Positions 18,199-27,847 of a stretch of DNA of 63,886 bases are shown here, piece by piece. A program made the translations under genes and the position numbers. Position 1 is the first letter of the stretch, and each line of letters starts with the position of its first letter. Source of the DNA: Alteromonadaceae bacterium (GTDB taxonomy: Bacteria > Pseudomonadota > Gammaproteobacteria > Pseudomonadales > Oleiphilaceae); assembly GCA_013393545.1 (NCBI GenBank), contig JABXHG010000116.1:1-63886 (forward strand). Direction: 5' to 3'. The notes below the pieces were generated by a model that saw nothing but the letters and a program-made list of their open reading frames with translations, made no database searches and was not told the DNA's origin.

Positions 18199-19357
18199 GG
18201 CCGCCCCGCCAACCGCCACCACCCCGGTGGCGGTCTGCCCGCCCCTGTCACTTTATATCCACGTGCCCTGGTGCGTGCGCAAGTGCCCCTACTGTGATTT
18301 CAATTCCCACGCGATTCGCGGCGAGCTGCCGGAGCAGGCGTATCTGGCTGCCATGGTCGAGGATTTGAACCAGGATCTCGCCCTGGTTCGCGACCGCCCC
18401 ATCGACAGTGTTTTTATCGGCGGCGGCACGCCCTCGCTGATGTCCGGCGATTTCTATGAACGGCTGTTTGAGCAACTGAACCAGCATCTGACCTTCAGTT
18501 CCGATGCGGAAATCACCCTGGAAGCCAATCCCGGCACCCTGGAAGCCGGCCGCTTTGAGCATTTCCGCCGGGCCGGCATCAACCGCCTGTCCATCGGAGT
18601 GCAAAGTTTTCAGCCGGAGCACTTGCAGGCGCTCGGGCGCATCCATGATCGCGATGCCGCCCTGAAAGCCATCGCCAGCGCCCGGGAGGCCGGTTTCGAC
18701 AACCTCAACATCGACCTGATGCACGGCCTGCCAGGGCAAACGCCGGAGCAGGCGCTGGCCGATCTGCAAACGGCACTGGCGGAAGGCCCGAGCCATCTGT
18801 CGTGGTACCAACTGACCATCGAACCCAACACCGAGTTTTTCTCCCGCCCGCCGGCGCTGCCCGATGATGACCGGCTGTGGAGCATTTACCAGACTGGCGC
18901 CGATTTCCTGCGCAGCCAGGGCTTCAACGATTACGAAGTCTCGGCCTGGAGCCAGCCGGGGCGGGAAAGCCGGCACAACCTGAACTACTGGACTTTCGGA
19001 GACTACCTGGCGCTCGGCGCCGGCGCCCACGGCAAAATCAGCACGGCTGACGGGCGCATCTTCCGCTATTGGAAAACCCGTCAGCCCGATGCTTACCTGA
19101 ACCGGATCGGCTCTCGTACCGCAGGCACCGAAGACATCGACCCGGCCGAGCGGCCGCTGGAATTCATGATGAACGCCCTGCGCCTGACCGGCGGGGTGCC
19201 CGAACCCATGTATTGTGAACGGACAGGTTTACCACTGTCGTCGGTTGCGGTAAAACTGCAGGAACTGAGAGACAAAGGACTGCTGGCTCGCTCTGGCATA
19301 CAGGCCACGGAGCTGGGCCAGCGCTATCTGAACAGCCTGCTGGAGCAATTCCTGTGA
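18191..19357 (+). CDS. hemW: Radical SAM heme chaperone HemW
   Basis: A 388-residue HemN-like radical SAM protein. The cluster motif is CVRKCPYC within [34 protein letters not shown] and [15 protein letters not shown] follow, as in HemW. HemW delivers heme and is not the oxygen-independent coproporphyrinogen oxidase, with which it is often confused. The N-terminus lacks the extra residues that HemN uses to bind a second SAM. It overlaps rdgB and the downstream membrane gene by a few nt, so the three are probably co-translated. Confidence 0.93.
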   Translation: MPEAAPPTATTPVAVCPPLSLYIHVPWCVRKCPYCDFNSHAIRGELPEQAYLAAMVEDLNQDLALVRDRPIDSVFIGGGTPSLMSGDFYERLFEQLNQHLTFSSDAEITLEANPGTLEAGRFEHFRRAGINRLSIGVQSFQPEHLQALGRIHDRDAALKAIASAREAGFDNLNIDLMHGLPGQTPEQALADLQTALAEGPSHLSWYQLTIEPNTEFFSRPPALPDDDRLWSIYQTGADFLRSQGFNDYEVSAWSQPGRESRHNLNYWTFGDYLALGAGAHGKISTADGRIFRYWKTRQPDAYLNRIGSRTAGTEDIDPAERPLEFMMNALRLTGGVPEPMYCERTGLPLSSVAVKLQELRDKGLLARSGIQATELGQRYLNSLLEQFL

Positions 19358-19905
19358 CGGACCATCATCGCCCCACCTGGCTGCCCGGACTGCCCATGCG
19401 CCTGCCCATGAAGGTTTCCATGACGCTGGCGGGGGTGCTGTTTCTGGTGCTGGTGGTGATCAACAATCTGCTGCACACCGCCGCTGCGCCCCAGGGCATG
19501 ATCAGCTTTCAGCTGGCGGGCAGCGCCGAGCAGGCGCACAGCATCATCCGCAGCTGGAGTGATGGCTCGCTGGGCCTGGCCTACACCGCCCTGTGGCTGG
19601 ATTTCGCATTTATCGTCACCTACCTGGCCACGCTGCTGCAGCTGACCCGCCACTTCACCCGCGACCGGCCCGGCATCCGTGAACGGCGCCTTGCCCGTGG
19701 AGTGCGGGTCGTGTTCGTACTGGCGGCACTGGCGGATGTGGCGGAAAACCTGGTGTTACTGAACAACTTCAATCCGGCCACGGATGGGTTGAGCCTGGCG
19801 GCTGCGATCCTGGCGCTACTGAAATACACCGGGTTAATTCTGGGTGTGGCCGGCCTGGTGGTGATTCGCGCCGAGCGCCGGCACCCGCTTGTTCCCTCAC
19901 GATAG
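19354..19905 (+). CDS. Small integral membrane protein, unknown family
   Basis: A 183-residue protein with about four hydrophobic helices (near residues 22-40, 75-95, 113-132, 148-167) and a basic C-terminus. The start is GTG at 19354, overlapping the hemW stop (GTGA). I do not recognise the family. Translational coupling to hemW suggests a conserved neighbour relationship, but no heme-binding motif is visible. Confidence 0.75.
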   Translation: MTDHHRPTWLPGLPMRLPMKVSMTLAGVLFLVLVVINNLLHTAAAPQGMISFQLAGSAEQAHSIIRSWSDGSLGLAYTALWLDFAFIVTYLATLLQLTRHFTRDRPGIRERRLARGVRVVFVLAALADVAENLVLLNNFNPATDGLSLAAAILALLKYTGLILGVAGLVVIRAERRHPLVPSR

Positions 19906-19938
19906 GTGGGCAAGCGGGCGATCTGGCGGCAAGGAGTA

Positions 19939-19955
19939 CCGGCAAACAATGCCGG
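19939..19955. terminator. Hairpin between convergent genes
   Basis: CCGGCA (19939-19944) and TGCCGG (19950-19955) pair around AACAA, between the membrane protein gene and trmB, which face each other. There is no clear T-run. Confidence 0.42.
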
Positions 19956-19966
19956 CACAAACGCAA

Positions 19967-20692
19967 TCAGTTAGTGCGGTAGAACAATAAATCCCAGACG
20001 CCGTGGCCCAGGTTTTCCCCGCGTTTTTCAAACTTGGTGATGGGCCGGTCGTCCGGGCGTGGTGAGTAACCGCCGTCTTCCCGGGTGTTGGCAAACCCTT
20101 CGGCCTCTGCCATCACTTCCAGCATGTGTTCGGCGTACTCCTCCCAATCGGTGGCCAGGTGCAGTACACCACCCACCCGCAATTTGTGCCGAATGCGTTG
20201 AACAAATTCCGGCTGTACCAGCCGGCGTTTGTGGTGCTTTTTCTTCGGCCAGGGATCGGGGAAGAACACCATCACCCGGTCCAGACAGGCTTCGGGCAGG
20301 CACAGGTCAATGACGTCGTTGGCATCAATGCTGTAGATGCGCACGTTTTCCAGGCCACGCTCGTCCACTTCCTTGAGCAGCGCACCCACGCCCGGCAGGT
20401 GCACTTCCACCCCGATAAAATCCTGTTCCGGCGCCGCTTCGGCCATATCCGCCAGCGATCGGCCCATGCCAAAGCCGATTTCCAGGTTCAGCATGTTGTC
20501 GCGGCCGAACACCTGGCGCGGATCAATCATGCCGTCTTCACGGGTGAGGCCGTATTTCGGCCACAGGCTGTCATAGGCCTTCTTCTGGCCTTCGGTCATG
20601 CGGCCCTGACGCAACACGAAACTGCGTACACCACGGCGGGTAGTCACCGGGTTGCCGCCGGATGCCTCTCGATTGTCGTTCTGATCGGTCAT
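19967..20692 (-). CDS. trmB: tRNA (guanine-N7-)-methyltransferase
   Basis: A 241-residue enzyme that makes m7G46 in tRNA. The SAM site is [35 protein letters not shown] is the strongest TrmB signature, and [18 protein letters not shown] follows. The C-terminus has [21 protein letters not shown], expected for the family. The start is the ATG at 20692. It follows comM on the same strand by 72 nt. Confidence 0.97.
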   Translation of the reverse strand: MTDQNDNREASGGNPVTTRRGVRSFVLRQGRMTEGQKKAYDSLWPKYGLTREDGMIDPRQVFGRDNMLNLEIGFGMGRSLADMAEAAPEQDFIGVEVHLPGVGALLKEVDERGLENVRIYSIDANDVIDLCLPEACLDRVMVFFPDPWPKKKHHKRRLVQPEFVQRIRHKLRVGGVLHLATDWEEYAEHMLEVMAEAEGFANTREDGGYSPRPDDRPITKFEKRGENLGHGVWDLLFYRTN

Positions 20693-20764
20693 GTCATCCT
20701 CTCACCGCCACAGCGGGTGATGGGTTATCGGAAAGTTTCCAACAGTTTAACAGAGTCCGCCGGT

Positions 20765-22306
20765 TCAGGCGGATACCACCGAGTTCTGCCCATGCTGGCG
20801 GTCTAACTGACGATACCCCAACGCTTCGATCAGGTGCTGGCGTTGCAGCGATTCCACATCATCCAGATCGGCCAGCGTGCGGGCTACCCGCAAGATGCGA
20901 TGCAACGCCCTGGCCGACAATCCCAGACGCTCCATGGCCGAGGATAAAAGTCGCTGGCTGTCCGCATCCAGGGCACAGGCCTGATCCAGCATCTTGCTCG
21001 AAAGCGCCGCATTCAATGTGCCCCGCTGTTGCTGCCGCGCCCGGGCCCTCTGCACTCGCTGGCCAACATTGGCACTGGATTCACCAGCCTGCCCGTGCTT
21101 ATCCGCGCCAAGCAACACATCGCCGGTTTGCACGGGCACTTCCACATGCAGGTCGAAGCGATCGAGCAGCGGGCCCGAGATTTTCGCGCGGTAGCGCATC
21201 ACCTGGGTGGGCGTGCACTGGCATTCAATCGTCGGGTGGCCGTTATAGCCACAAGGGCAGGGATTCATGGCCGCCACCACCTGAAAGCGGGCCGGGAAGG
21301 TCACCTGGCGGGCCGCCCGGCTAATCACGATCTCGCCGCTTTCCATGGGTTCGCGCAGCACTTCCAGCACTCGCCGGTCGAATTCCGGAAGTTCATCGAG
21401 AAAAAGCACACCCCGGTGCGCCAGCGAGATCTCTCCCGGCCGGGGGCTGCTGCCGCCACCCACCAGCGCCACTGCCGAGGCAGTGTGATGAGGATTTCTG
21501 AACGGCGGCTTGCGCCAGTGGCCAGCCTGCACGGCGTGGCCGGCCACCGAGTGCACACTGGCCACTTCCAGCGCCGCCTGGTCTTCAAGAGCCGGAAGAA
21601 TGCCCGGCAGGCGGCTGGCCAGCATGCTTTTACCGGTACCGGGAGGCCCGAAAAACAACAGATTGTGGCCACCGGCAGCCGCCACTTCCAGAGCACGGCG
21701 TGGTACCTGCTGGCCCCGCACATCCGCCAGGTCCGGCCCGATGAACGTGTCGGCCCCGGCGGTGCTGTCCACGGCCCGGGGCAGCGGCACCAATTTGGCG
21801 CGTCCGGATAAATGCTCACACACGGTCAGCAGATGGCTGGCGGCCAATACATCGTCGTCGCTGGCCAGAGCGGCCTCAGCGGCGTTTTCCTGAGGCAACA
21901 ACAGCAGGCGGCCGGCCTCGCGGGCGGCCAGCACGGCCGGCAATACACCCTTGAGCGGGCGCAGGGCACCATCCAGTGACAATTCACCAATGCATTCCAG
22001 GTTTTCCAGGGATTCCGCCGGTATCTGGCCGGAGGCAGCGAGGATACCGAGCGCGATGGGCAGGTCAAACCGGCCGCCTTCCTTTGGCAAATCGGCTGGC
22101 GCCATGTTGATCGTGATCCTGCGGGCGGGAAAATCAAAGCCGGCATTCAACAGGGCGCTGCGTACCCGGTCCTTGCTCTCGCGCACGCCGGTTTCGGGCA
22201 AGCCAACAATGGAAAGCGCGGGTAACCCGCCAGACAGGTGCACTTCAATGGTAACGGCGGGGGCACTTACGCCAATACTGGCGCGGGAGTGAACAATGGC
22301 AAGCAT
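20765..22306 (-). CDS. comM: YifB/ComM-family AAA+ ATPase
   Basis: A 513-residue protein with an N-terminal Lon-like domain (about 1-170) and a Mg-chelatase-type AAA+ domain. Walker A is GPPGTGKSMLASRLPG; Walker B and sensor regions include GVLFLDELPEF and FQVVAAMNPCPCGY, whose Cys pair is followed by CQC. ComM/YifB proteins are branch-migration helicases that aid recombination during natural transformation, though most carriers are not known to be competent. It lies downstream of ubiK, a common arrangement. Confidence 0.94.
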   Translation of the reverse strand: MLAIVHSRASIGVSAPAVTIEVHLSGGLPALSIVGLPETGVRESKDRVRSALLNAGFDFPARRITINMAPADLPKEGGRFDLPIALGILAASGQIPAESLENLECIGELSLDGALRPLKGVLPAVLAAREAGRLLLLPQENAAEAALASDDDVLAASHLLTVCEHLSGRAKLVPLPRAVDSTAGADTFIGPDLADVRGQQVPRRALEVAAAGGHNLLFFGPPGTGKSMLASRLPGILPALEDQAALEVASVHSVAGHAVQAGHWRKPPFRNPHHTASAVALVGGGSSPRPGEISLAHRGVLFLDELPEFDRRVLEVLREPMESGEIVISRAARQVTFPARFQVVAAMNPCPCGYNGHPTIECQCTPTQVMRYRAKISGPLLDRFDLHVEVPVQTGDVLLGADKHGQAGESSANVGQRVQRARARQQQRGTLNAALSSKMLDQACALDADSQRLLSSAMERLGLSARALHRILRVARTLADLDDVESLQRQHLIEALGYRQLDRQHGQNSVVSA

Positions 22307-22336
22307 GACAACCTTCCATGGCAGAAAATGGGTATC

Positions 22337-22361
22337 CGCGGGCGAGCACTCCTTGCCCGCG
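22337..22361 (-). terminator. GC hairpin between ubiK and comM
   Basis: CGCGGGC (22337-22343) and GCCCGCG (22355-22361) pair around 11 nt in the 68-nt gap between ubiK and comM. There is no T-run. It could slow read-through or mark a processing site. Confidence 0.35.
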
Positions 22362-22374
22362 CGTTAATCTTCAA

Positions 22375-22623
22375 TCAGGACTGGCGGTTTTCCAGTTCAG
22401 CCACCCGCTTTTCCAGGGCTTCAACTTTCTCGCGGGTTTTCTCCAGAACCGCCTGCTGGGCGTCGAATTCTTCCCGGGTCACCAGCTCGAGGCGTGACAT
22501 GACGGCCATCACACTGGCCCGAACCTGGGTTTCCACGTCGTCCCGCGCGGCTTTGGCCATGTCGGGAACAAACTGGCCGAACTGGCCCTGCAACTGGGTA
22601 AAGATATCCTGTGGCCCTTTCAT
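22375..22623 (-). CDS. ubiK: Ubiquinone biosynthesis accessory factor UbiK (BMFP family)
   Basis: An 82-residue, mostly helical protein with amphipathic N-terminus and a C-terminal coiled coil (LVTREEFDAQQAVLEKTREKV, then LEKRVAELE). This is the BMFP/UbiK pattern. UbiK binds UbiJ and supports ubiquinone synthesis. The start is the ATG at 22623. Its position next to comM and divergent from glnK is the same in many gammaproteobacteria. Confidence 0.9.
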   Translation of the reverse strand: MKGPQDIFTQLQGQFGQFVPDMAKAARDDVETQVRASVMAVMSRLELVTREEFDAQQAVLEKTREKVEALEKRVAELENRQS

Positions 22624-22855
22624 TACGCACCTCCGGGCCTGCGCCCGTGTCTGAAAACTGTCTGAGTTACTGCGCGAAAGTGTATCACACCCCGGCCCCT
22701 GCCATACTGTCGGGCAGTGGCTCTATAATGGCAGAGCCGAAACATGCGCTGTTTTGAGCCAGGCATTGCGCACTCGCCCCACATTAGTGCGCGCATTTGC
22801 GCTAAAATAGCACTGCGTTTATACAAGCAACTGTATTAAAAGAACTTTTTTGCGT

Positions 22856-22870
22856 TGGCACACCCGATGC
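22856..22870 (+). promoter_or_regulatory. Sigma-54 promoter of glnK-amtB
   Basis: TGGCAC-N5-ATGC has GG and GC dinucleotides 10 nt apart, the spacing of a -24/-12 promoter, and lies 112 nt upstream of glnK. This fits NtrC control of glnK-amtB. In the rest of the 359-nt ubiK-glnK gap, a palindrome-like stretch at 22798-22813 (TGCGCTAAAATAGCAC) and GCAC/GTGC half-sites at 22769-22790 could be NtrC sites, but none fits the GCAC-N7-GTGC spacing well. Confidence 0.72.
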
Positions 22871-22955
22871 TAAAGCCTACGTACGCAATCCGCACAATTG
22901 ATGTGCGAGGTGGCAGCATCCCCCGAACCCGACACCTGGCCTGCGAGGCCACTGA

Positions 22956-23321
<366 letters not shown>

Positions 23322-23390
23322 TCACCGCCTTACCGGTTTCCAGCCAACGCAAAAAATTCTGATTAAAAAGCCTTGTGCGGAGGGCTTCCC

Positions 23391-24659
23391 ATGGAAAGTA
23401 ATCTCTTTCACCTGCAGTATGCGATAGACACCTTCTATTTCCTGGTGTGTGGTGCCCTGGTCATGTGGATGGCCGCTGGCTTCGCCATGCTCGAATCGGG
23501 CCTGGTACGCGCCAAGAACACCACGGAAATCCTGACCAAAAACGTGGCCCTGTTTGCCATTGCCTGCACCATGTACCTGGTGTGCGGCTACGCCATCATG
23601 TATGGCGGCAGCTACTTCCTGTCCGGCCTCGCCGGTATTGTTGTCACCAGCATCCTGGGCGACTTTGCCGATCGAGACGGCGGCTTAGGAGGAGGTTCAA
23701 TGTCTTCAGGAGCAGCCGCCTTCTTTGTCCAGGTGGTGTTCGGGCCGACCGCCATGGCCATCGTATCAGGTGCCGTGGCCGAGCGCATGAAGCTCTGGTC
23801 CTTCCTGATCTTTGCCGTGTTCATGACCGGTTTTATCTACCCGCTGGAAGGCGCCTGGACCTGGGGCGGTGCCGATGTGTTCGGTATGTACAACCTGGGT
23901 GACCTGGGCTTCAGTGACTTCGCCGGCTCCGGCATCGTACACATGGCTGGTGCGGCTGCGGCCCTGGCAGGTGTTCTGTTGCTCGGCCCGCGTAAAGGTA
24001 AATACGGCCCGAACGGTGAAATCCGTGCCTTCCCGGGCGCCAACCTGCCGCTGGCAGCCCTGGGTACCTTCATCCTGTGGATGGGCTGGTTCGGCTTCAA
24101 CGGTGGTTCTGTCCTGAAACTGGGCGACATTGCCAGCGCCAACTCAGTGGCCATGGTGTTCCTGAACACCAACGCTGCCGCCGCCGGTGGTGCCGTTGCT
24201 GCCCTGATCACCGCCCGCGCCATGTTCGGCAAGGCCGACCTGACCATGCTTCTCAACGGTGCCATTGCCGGCCTGGTAGTAATCACTGCCGAGCCTTCCA
24301 CACCGAGCGCGTTGACTGCGACTCTGTGGGGCGGTCTGGGTGGCCTGCTGGTGGTACTGAGCATCGTGACCCTGGACAAGCTGCGCATTGACGATCCGGT
24401 TGGTGCCATCTCCGCCCACGGTGTGTGTGGCCTGCTGGGTCTGCTGCTGGTGCCGATCACCAACCCGGGTGCGACCTTCAGCGGCCAGATCATCGGCGCT
24501 CTGACCATCTTTGTCTGGGTGTTCGTGGCCAGCCTGATCGCCTGGGGCATCCTGAAAGCCGTCATGGGCATCCGGGTCTCCGAGGAAGACGAGTACGAAG
24601 GCGTCGACCTGTCCGAGTGTGGCATGGAAGCCTATCCGGAGTTTGTTTCCAGCAAGTAA
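23391..24659 (+). CDS. amtB: Ammonium channel AmtB
   Basis: A 422-residue Amt/Mep/Rh channel with about eleven membrane helices. Visible motifs are FAMLESGLVRAKNTTEILTK near the N-terminus, FFVQVVFG with the Phe gate region, the first pore His in GIVHMAGAAAAL and the second in SAHGVCGLLG. The C-terminal tail (about 30 residues, with YEGVDLSECG) is the GlnK-binding segment. No cleaved signal peptide is evident. The ATG at 23391, with CGGAGG upstream, is preferred to a TTG at 23373. Confidence 0.95.
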   Translation: MESNLFHLQYAIDTFYFLVCGALVMWMAAGFAMLESGLVRAKNTTEILTKNVALFAIACTMYLVCGYAIMYGGSYFLSGLAGIVVTSILGDFADRDGGLGGGSMSSGAAAFFVQVVFGPTAMAIVSGAVAERMKLWSFLIFAVFMTGFIYPLEGAWTWGGADVFGMYNLGDLGFSDFAGSGIVHMAGAAAALAGVLLLGPRKGKYGPNGEIRAFPGANLPLAALGTFILWMGWFGFNGGSVLKLGDIASANSVAMVFLNTNAAAAGGAVAALITARAMFGKADLTMLLNGAIAGLVVITAEPSTPSALTATLWGGLGGLLVVLSIVTLDKLRIDDPVGAISAHGVCGLLGLLLVPITNPGATFSGQIIGALTIFVWVFVASLIAWGILKAVMGIRVSEEDEYEGVDLSECGMEAYPEFVSSK

Positions 24660-24701
24660 ACGCTGAAAACGACAACAACAAGCTGGTGGAACCAGCGAAC
24701 A

Positions 24702-24733
24702 AAAAAGGGGTGCCGATATCGGCACCCCTTTTT
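24702..24733. terminator. Bidirectional intrinsic terminator between amtB and speE
   Basis: A perfect 16-bp palindrome (24702-24717 with 24718-24733) runs from AAAAAGGGGTGCCGAT to its complement, giving a GC stem flanked by A and T tracts on each side. It ends amtB on the plus strand and speE on the minus strand. Confidence 0.92.
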
Positions 24734-24776
24734 CGTGTTTGCTTGACCGGCAATCCCCTCTGCGGGGCAAGCCGGA

Positions 24777-25658
24777 TCAGCCCTCTTCCGGATGCACTTC
24801 GTCTTCCAGCGCGTCCACCATGAACTGCGGCATGGCCAGCGCGCCCTGGTGTACGCCCCGGTTGTAATAGCGGGTAACGAACGGCCGTTCGTCCGCATCT
24901 TGCTCGCGGAAATACTTCAGCGGGTTTTCCTTGCTGCCCATGGTGCAGCTCCACCAACCGGTGGGGTAGACGGGCTGAGGGAACGGCAGGGTCTGCACGT
25001 GGCTTAGTCCGGCCTTCTTCATGTCATTGTGAATATCGCGAATAATGGTGTTGGTGTGCAGCAATGGCGATTCACTCTGCTGGACAATAATGCCGCCCTC
25101 GCGCAGCGCCGCCAGCGCATCACGGTAGAAATCCAGCGCAAACAACCCTTCAGCCGGGCCGACCGGATCGGTGCTGTCGATGATAATCAGATCCACACTG
25201 TCCGGCTCGATGTCGCGCATCCACTGGATACCGTCACCGAAGAAAAAGTTGGCGCGCGGGTCTTCGTTGCTCTCGCACAGTTCCGGGAAATATTTCTCGG
25301 CCATGCGGGTCACCCGCTCATCGATCTCCACCTGCCAGGCTTCTTCCACGCCCGGGTGTTTGAGCACTTCTTTCAGCGTGCCGCAATCGCCACCGCCGAC
25401 AATCACCACCTTCTTCGGGTTCTTGTGGGTGAACAGCGCCGGATGGGTCATCATCTCGTGGTACAGGAAGTTGTCCCGAGAGGTGAGCATCACACAGCCG
25501 TCGAGCACCATCAGGTTGCCGAAGGTTTCGGTTTCGTAGATTTCAAGTTTCTGGAACGGGGTCTGTTCCTCGTGCAGCTTCTGCTTTACCTGCAACGAAA
25601 AGGCCGTGCCCTGGTCCTGGAACACTTCGGTAAACCAACCATCATTCAATGCTGTCAT
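24777..25658 (-). CDS. speE: Spermidine synthase (polyamine aminopropyltransferase)
   Basis: A 293-residue enzyme that transfers an aminopropyl group from decarboxylated SAM to putrescine. The SAM site is KVVIVGGGDCGTLKEVLKH, and IIIDSTDPVGPAEGLF carries the catalytic Asp. The N-terminal MTALNDGWFTEVFQDQGTAF is typical. It is divergent from speA, which makes agmatine upstream in the same pathway. The 129-nt gap between starts holds an 8-bp inverted repeat. Confidence 0.96.
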   Translation of the reverse strand: MTALNDGWFTEVFQDQGTAFSLQVKQKLHEEQTPFQKLEIYETETFGNLMVLDGCVMLTSRDNFLYHEMMTHPALFTHKNPKKVVIVGGGDCGTLKEVLKHPGVEEAWQVEIDERVTRMAEKYFPELCESNEDPRANFFFGDGIQWMRDIEPDSVDLIIIDSTDPVGPAEGLFALDFYRDALAALREGGIIVQQSESPLLHTNTIIRDIHNDMKKAGLSHVQTLPFPQPVYPTGWWSCTMGSKENPLKYFREQDADERPFVTRYYNRGVHQGALAMPQFMVDALEDEVHPEEG

Positions 25659-25713
25659 GTCTGCCTCTCAGTCTGTGCCATTGCAGCGATGCCCGGCCGT
25701 TTGCCGGCGGCGT

Positions 25714-25743
25714 ATTGTAGGGCCAGCGGCCAGCTCCTACAAT
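25714..25743. promoter_or_regulatory. 8-bp inverted repeat in the speE-speA divergent gap
   Basis: ATTGTAGG (25714-25721) and CCTACAAT (25736-25743) form a perfect inverted repeat with a 14-nt spacer, 45 nt before the speA start. It could be an operator or an RNA hairpin in the speA leader. No named regulator site is recognised. Confidence 0.4.
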
Positions 25744-25787
25744 GCAGCCAATCGCCGCTTGCCCGGTTTACCCACAGGATAGCAACC

Positions 25788-27689
25788 ATGCCCGAATCCG
25801 CCGCCCATCAGGTTTACAACATTGCTCACTGGAGTGATGGCTATGTGTCTGTCAACGAACGCGGCGAAGTAGAAATCTGCCCGGATCGGGGCCGAACCGG
25901 GGCTAGCATCAACCTGCCCGGGCTGACTCGCTCGCTGGCAGAATCCGGTGTGGCCCTGCCAGTGCTGATCCGCTTTACCGATGTGCTGCACGACCGGGTT
26001 AACCGGCTGTGCGATGCCTTTAACAACGTGACCCGCGAACAGGGCTACCGGGGCAGCTACACGGCGGTCTACCCAATCAAAGTCAACCAGCAGCGCCGGG
26101 TGGTGGAAGAGCTGCTGGCCGCCGAACCGGCTGCGTCTGCCGGGCAAGTGGGGCTGGAGGCCGGCAGTAAACCAGAGCTGATGGCGGTGCTGGCGCTGGC
26201 CGGGAAGCCCGGTTCGGTGATTGTCTGCAACGGCTATAAGGACCGGGAATACATTCGCCTGGCCCTGATCGGCCGCAAACTCGGCTACCGGGTTTTTATT
26301 GTGGTGGAAAAGCAGTCCGAGCTGCCCCTGATTCTGGAAGAAGCCGGCAAGCTGGGTGTGCAACCGCTGATTGGCGTGCGCGCCCGCCTGGCCAGTATTG
26401 GCAAGGGCAACTGGCAGAATACTGGGGGCGAGAAATCCAAGTTCGGCCTGTCGGCCGGGCAGGTACTGGATGTGGTCGAGACCCTGCGCCAGCACGGTGC
26501 ACTGGATACGCTGCAACTGCTGCACTTCCACCTGGGCTCGCAAATCGCCAACATCCGCGATATCCAGACCGGCCTGCGGGAATGCGCCCGCTTTTATACC
26601 GAGTTGCGCCAGCTGGGCGCACCGGTGGGCACGGTGGACATCGGCGGCGGCCTGGGCGTGGACTACGAAGGCACCCGCTCGCGCAGCAACTGCTCGATGA
26701 ACTACAGCCTGGCCGAATACGCCTACAACGTGGTGCATGTGCTGCAGGCCGAGTGCGACCGCCAGGGCATTGACCACCCGCACCTGATCAGCGAATCTGG
26801 CCGGGCGCTGACCGCCCACCATTCGGTACTGGTCACCAATGTGATTGACCGGGAAACCCCGGATGTGCGCACGCCGGTTGCACCGGATGACGAAGCGCCG
26901 GCACCGCTGCAGGATCTCTGGCGGGATCTGACCAGCCTGCAGGATGAGCGCTCTCCGCGCGCACTGGCGGAAATCTACCACGATGTACTGCACGCCATGG
27001 CCGACGTGCACGCGCAGTTCTCCCACGGTCTGGTGTCTTTGGCACAGCGGGCCCAGGCGGAAAACCTGTATACCAACTGTTGCCGCCTGCTGCGCGGCCA
27101 GCTCAACACCGCTAACCGCGCCCACCGGGAAATTCTGGACGAACTGAACGAGAAACTGGCGGAAAAGCTGTTCGTCAACTTCTCGCTGTTCCAGTCCCTG
27201 CCGGATGTCTGGGGCATCGACCAGATCTTCCCGGTGATGCCGGTAAACGGCCTGAACCGGCCACTGACCCGCAGGGCGGTGATTCAGGACATTACCTGCG
27301 ACTCGGACGGCCGCATTGACCATTACGTGGACGGCCAGGGCATAGAAACCACCCTGCCCCTGCCGGAGGAAGACAGCAATGAGCCACAGCTGATCGGCTT
27401 TTTCATGACCGGCGCCTACCAGGAAATCCTCGGCGACATGCATAACCTGTTCGGCGACACCCACTCGGTGGATGTGCGCCTGGACGACACCGGTCACTAC
27501 TCCGTGACAGGAACGGTCAATGGCGATACCGTGTCTGAAGTACTGAGATATGTGAATTTTGATGCGGGCACCCTGCTGGCTGCCTACCGCAGAAAATTTG
27601 CCGACCAGGGTCTGGATAGCGAGCCGGATCAAAAGCTCCTGGCGGAACTGGCCGAGGGCCTGAACGGCTACACCTACCTCGAGCACTGA
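25788..27689 (+). CDS. speA: Biosynthetic arginine decarboxylase
   Basis: A 633-residue PLP enzyme that makes agmatine from arginine. The PLP Lys is residue 98 (YPIKVNQQRRVVEEL), and the C-terminal half has SESGRALTAHHSVLVTNV and FQSLPDVWGIDQIFPVMP, matching the SpeA family. The frame is open from far upstream, antisense to speE, but the ATG at 25788 (MPESAAHQV) is the plausible start. The product feeds putrescine and then spermidine synthesis with speE. Confidence 0.96.
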   Translation: MPESAAHQVYNIAHWSDGYVSVNERGEVEICPDRGRTGASINLPGLTRSLAESGVALPVLIRFTDVLHDRVNRLCDAFNNVTREQGYRGSYTAVYPIKVNQQRRVVEELLAAEPAASAGQVGLEAGSKPELMAVLALAGKPGSVIVCNGYKDREYIRLALIGRKLGYRVFIVVEKQSELPLILEEAGKLGVQPLIGVRARLASIGKGNWQNTGGEKSKFGLSAGQVLDVVETLRQHGALDTLQLLHFHLGSQIANIRDIQTGLRECARFYTELRQLGAPVGTVDIGGGLGVDYEGTRSRSNCSMNYSLAEYAYNVVHVLQAECDRQGIDHPHLISESGRALTAHHSVLVTNVIDRETPDVRTPVAPDDEAPAPLQDLWRDLTSLQDERSPRALAEIYHDVLHAMADVHAQFSHGLVSLAQRAQAENLYTNCCRLLRGQLNTANRAHREILDELNEKLAEKLFVNFSLFQSLPDVWGIDQIFPVMPVNGLNRPLTRRAVIQDITCDSDGRIDHYVDGQGIETTLPLPEEDSNEPQLIGFFMTGAYQEILGDMHNLFGDTHSVDVRLDDTGHYSVTGTVNGDTVSEVLRYVNFDAGTLLAAYRRKFADQGLDSEPDQKLLAELAEGLNGYTYLEH

Positions 27690-27694
27690 GACAG

Positions 27695-27724
27695 ATCAAG
27701 AAAAGCGCATTTTTTTGATTTTTT
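27695..27724 (+). terminator. Candidate terminator after speA
   Basis: ATCAAGAAAA (27695-27704) pairs with TTTTTTTGAT (27710-27719), one G:T, around GCGCA, followed by five more T. It starts 6 nt after the speA stop. The AT-rich stem makes its strength uncertain. Confidence 0.5.
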
Positions 27725-27736
27725 GGCACGCGACGG

Positions 27737-27765
27737 CAATCCACTTATTGCAGGGGGGCGTAAAT
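27737..27765 (+). promoter_or_regulatory. Candidate ECF11-type promoter of the sigma/anti-sigma operon
   Basis: CAATCC-N18-TAAAT lies 83 nt upstream of the preferred sigma start. Rhodobacter RpoE (ECF11) promoters read about TGATCC-N18-TARA, so the spacing and -10 fit while two -35 bases differ. This would allow autoregulation. It is an inference from spacing only. Confidence 0.4.
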
Positions 27766-27847
27766 CCCTTCACTGACAAATCTGCGATGAGTGAATAAAA
27801 TGATAGCCATAACGCGCTCAACACACGCGACCGTCAAGGAGCGTCCG

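Noticed and set aside
22769..22790. GCAC/GTGC half-sites as canonical NtrC sites
   Set aside because: The spacing is 13 nt rather than the expected 7, so no confident site is called.
25029..25787. Open frame extending speA some 250 codons upstream, antisense to speE
   Set aside because: It encodes low-quality, His/Gln-rich sequence opposite speE, a GC-rich shadow. The speA family start is at 25788.
25737..27686. A 649-codon minus-strand frame across speA
   Set aside because: Antisense to a confident speA. Long shadow frames are common in GC-rich DNA, and this one has no family motif.
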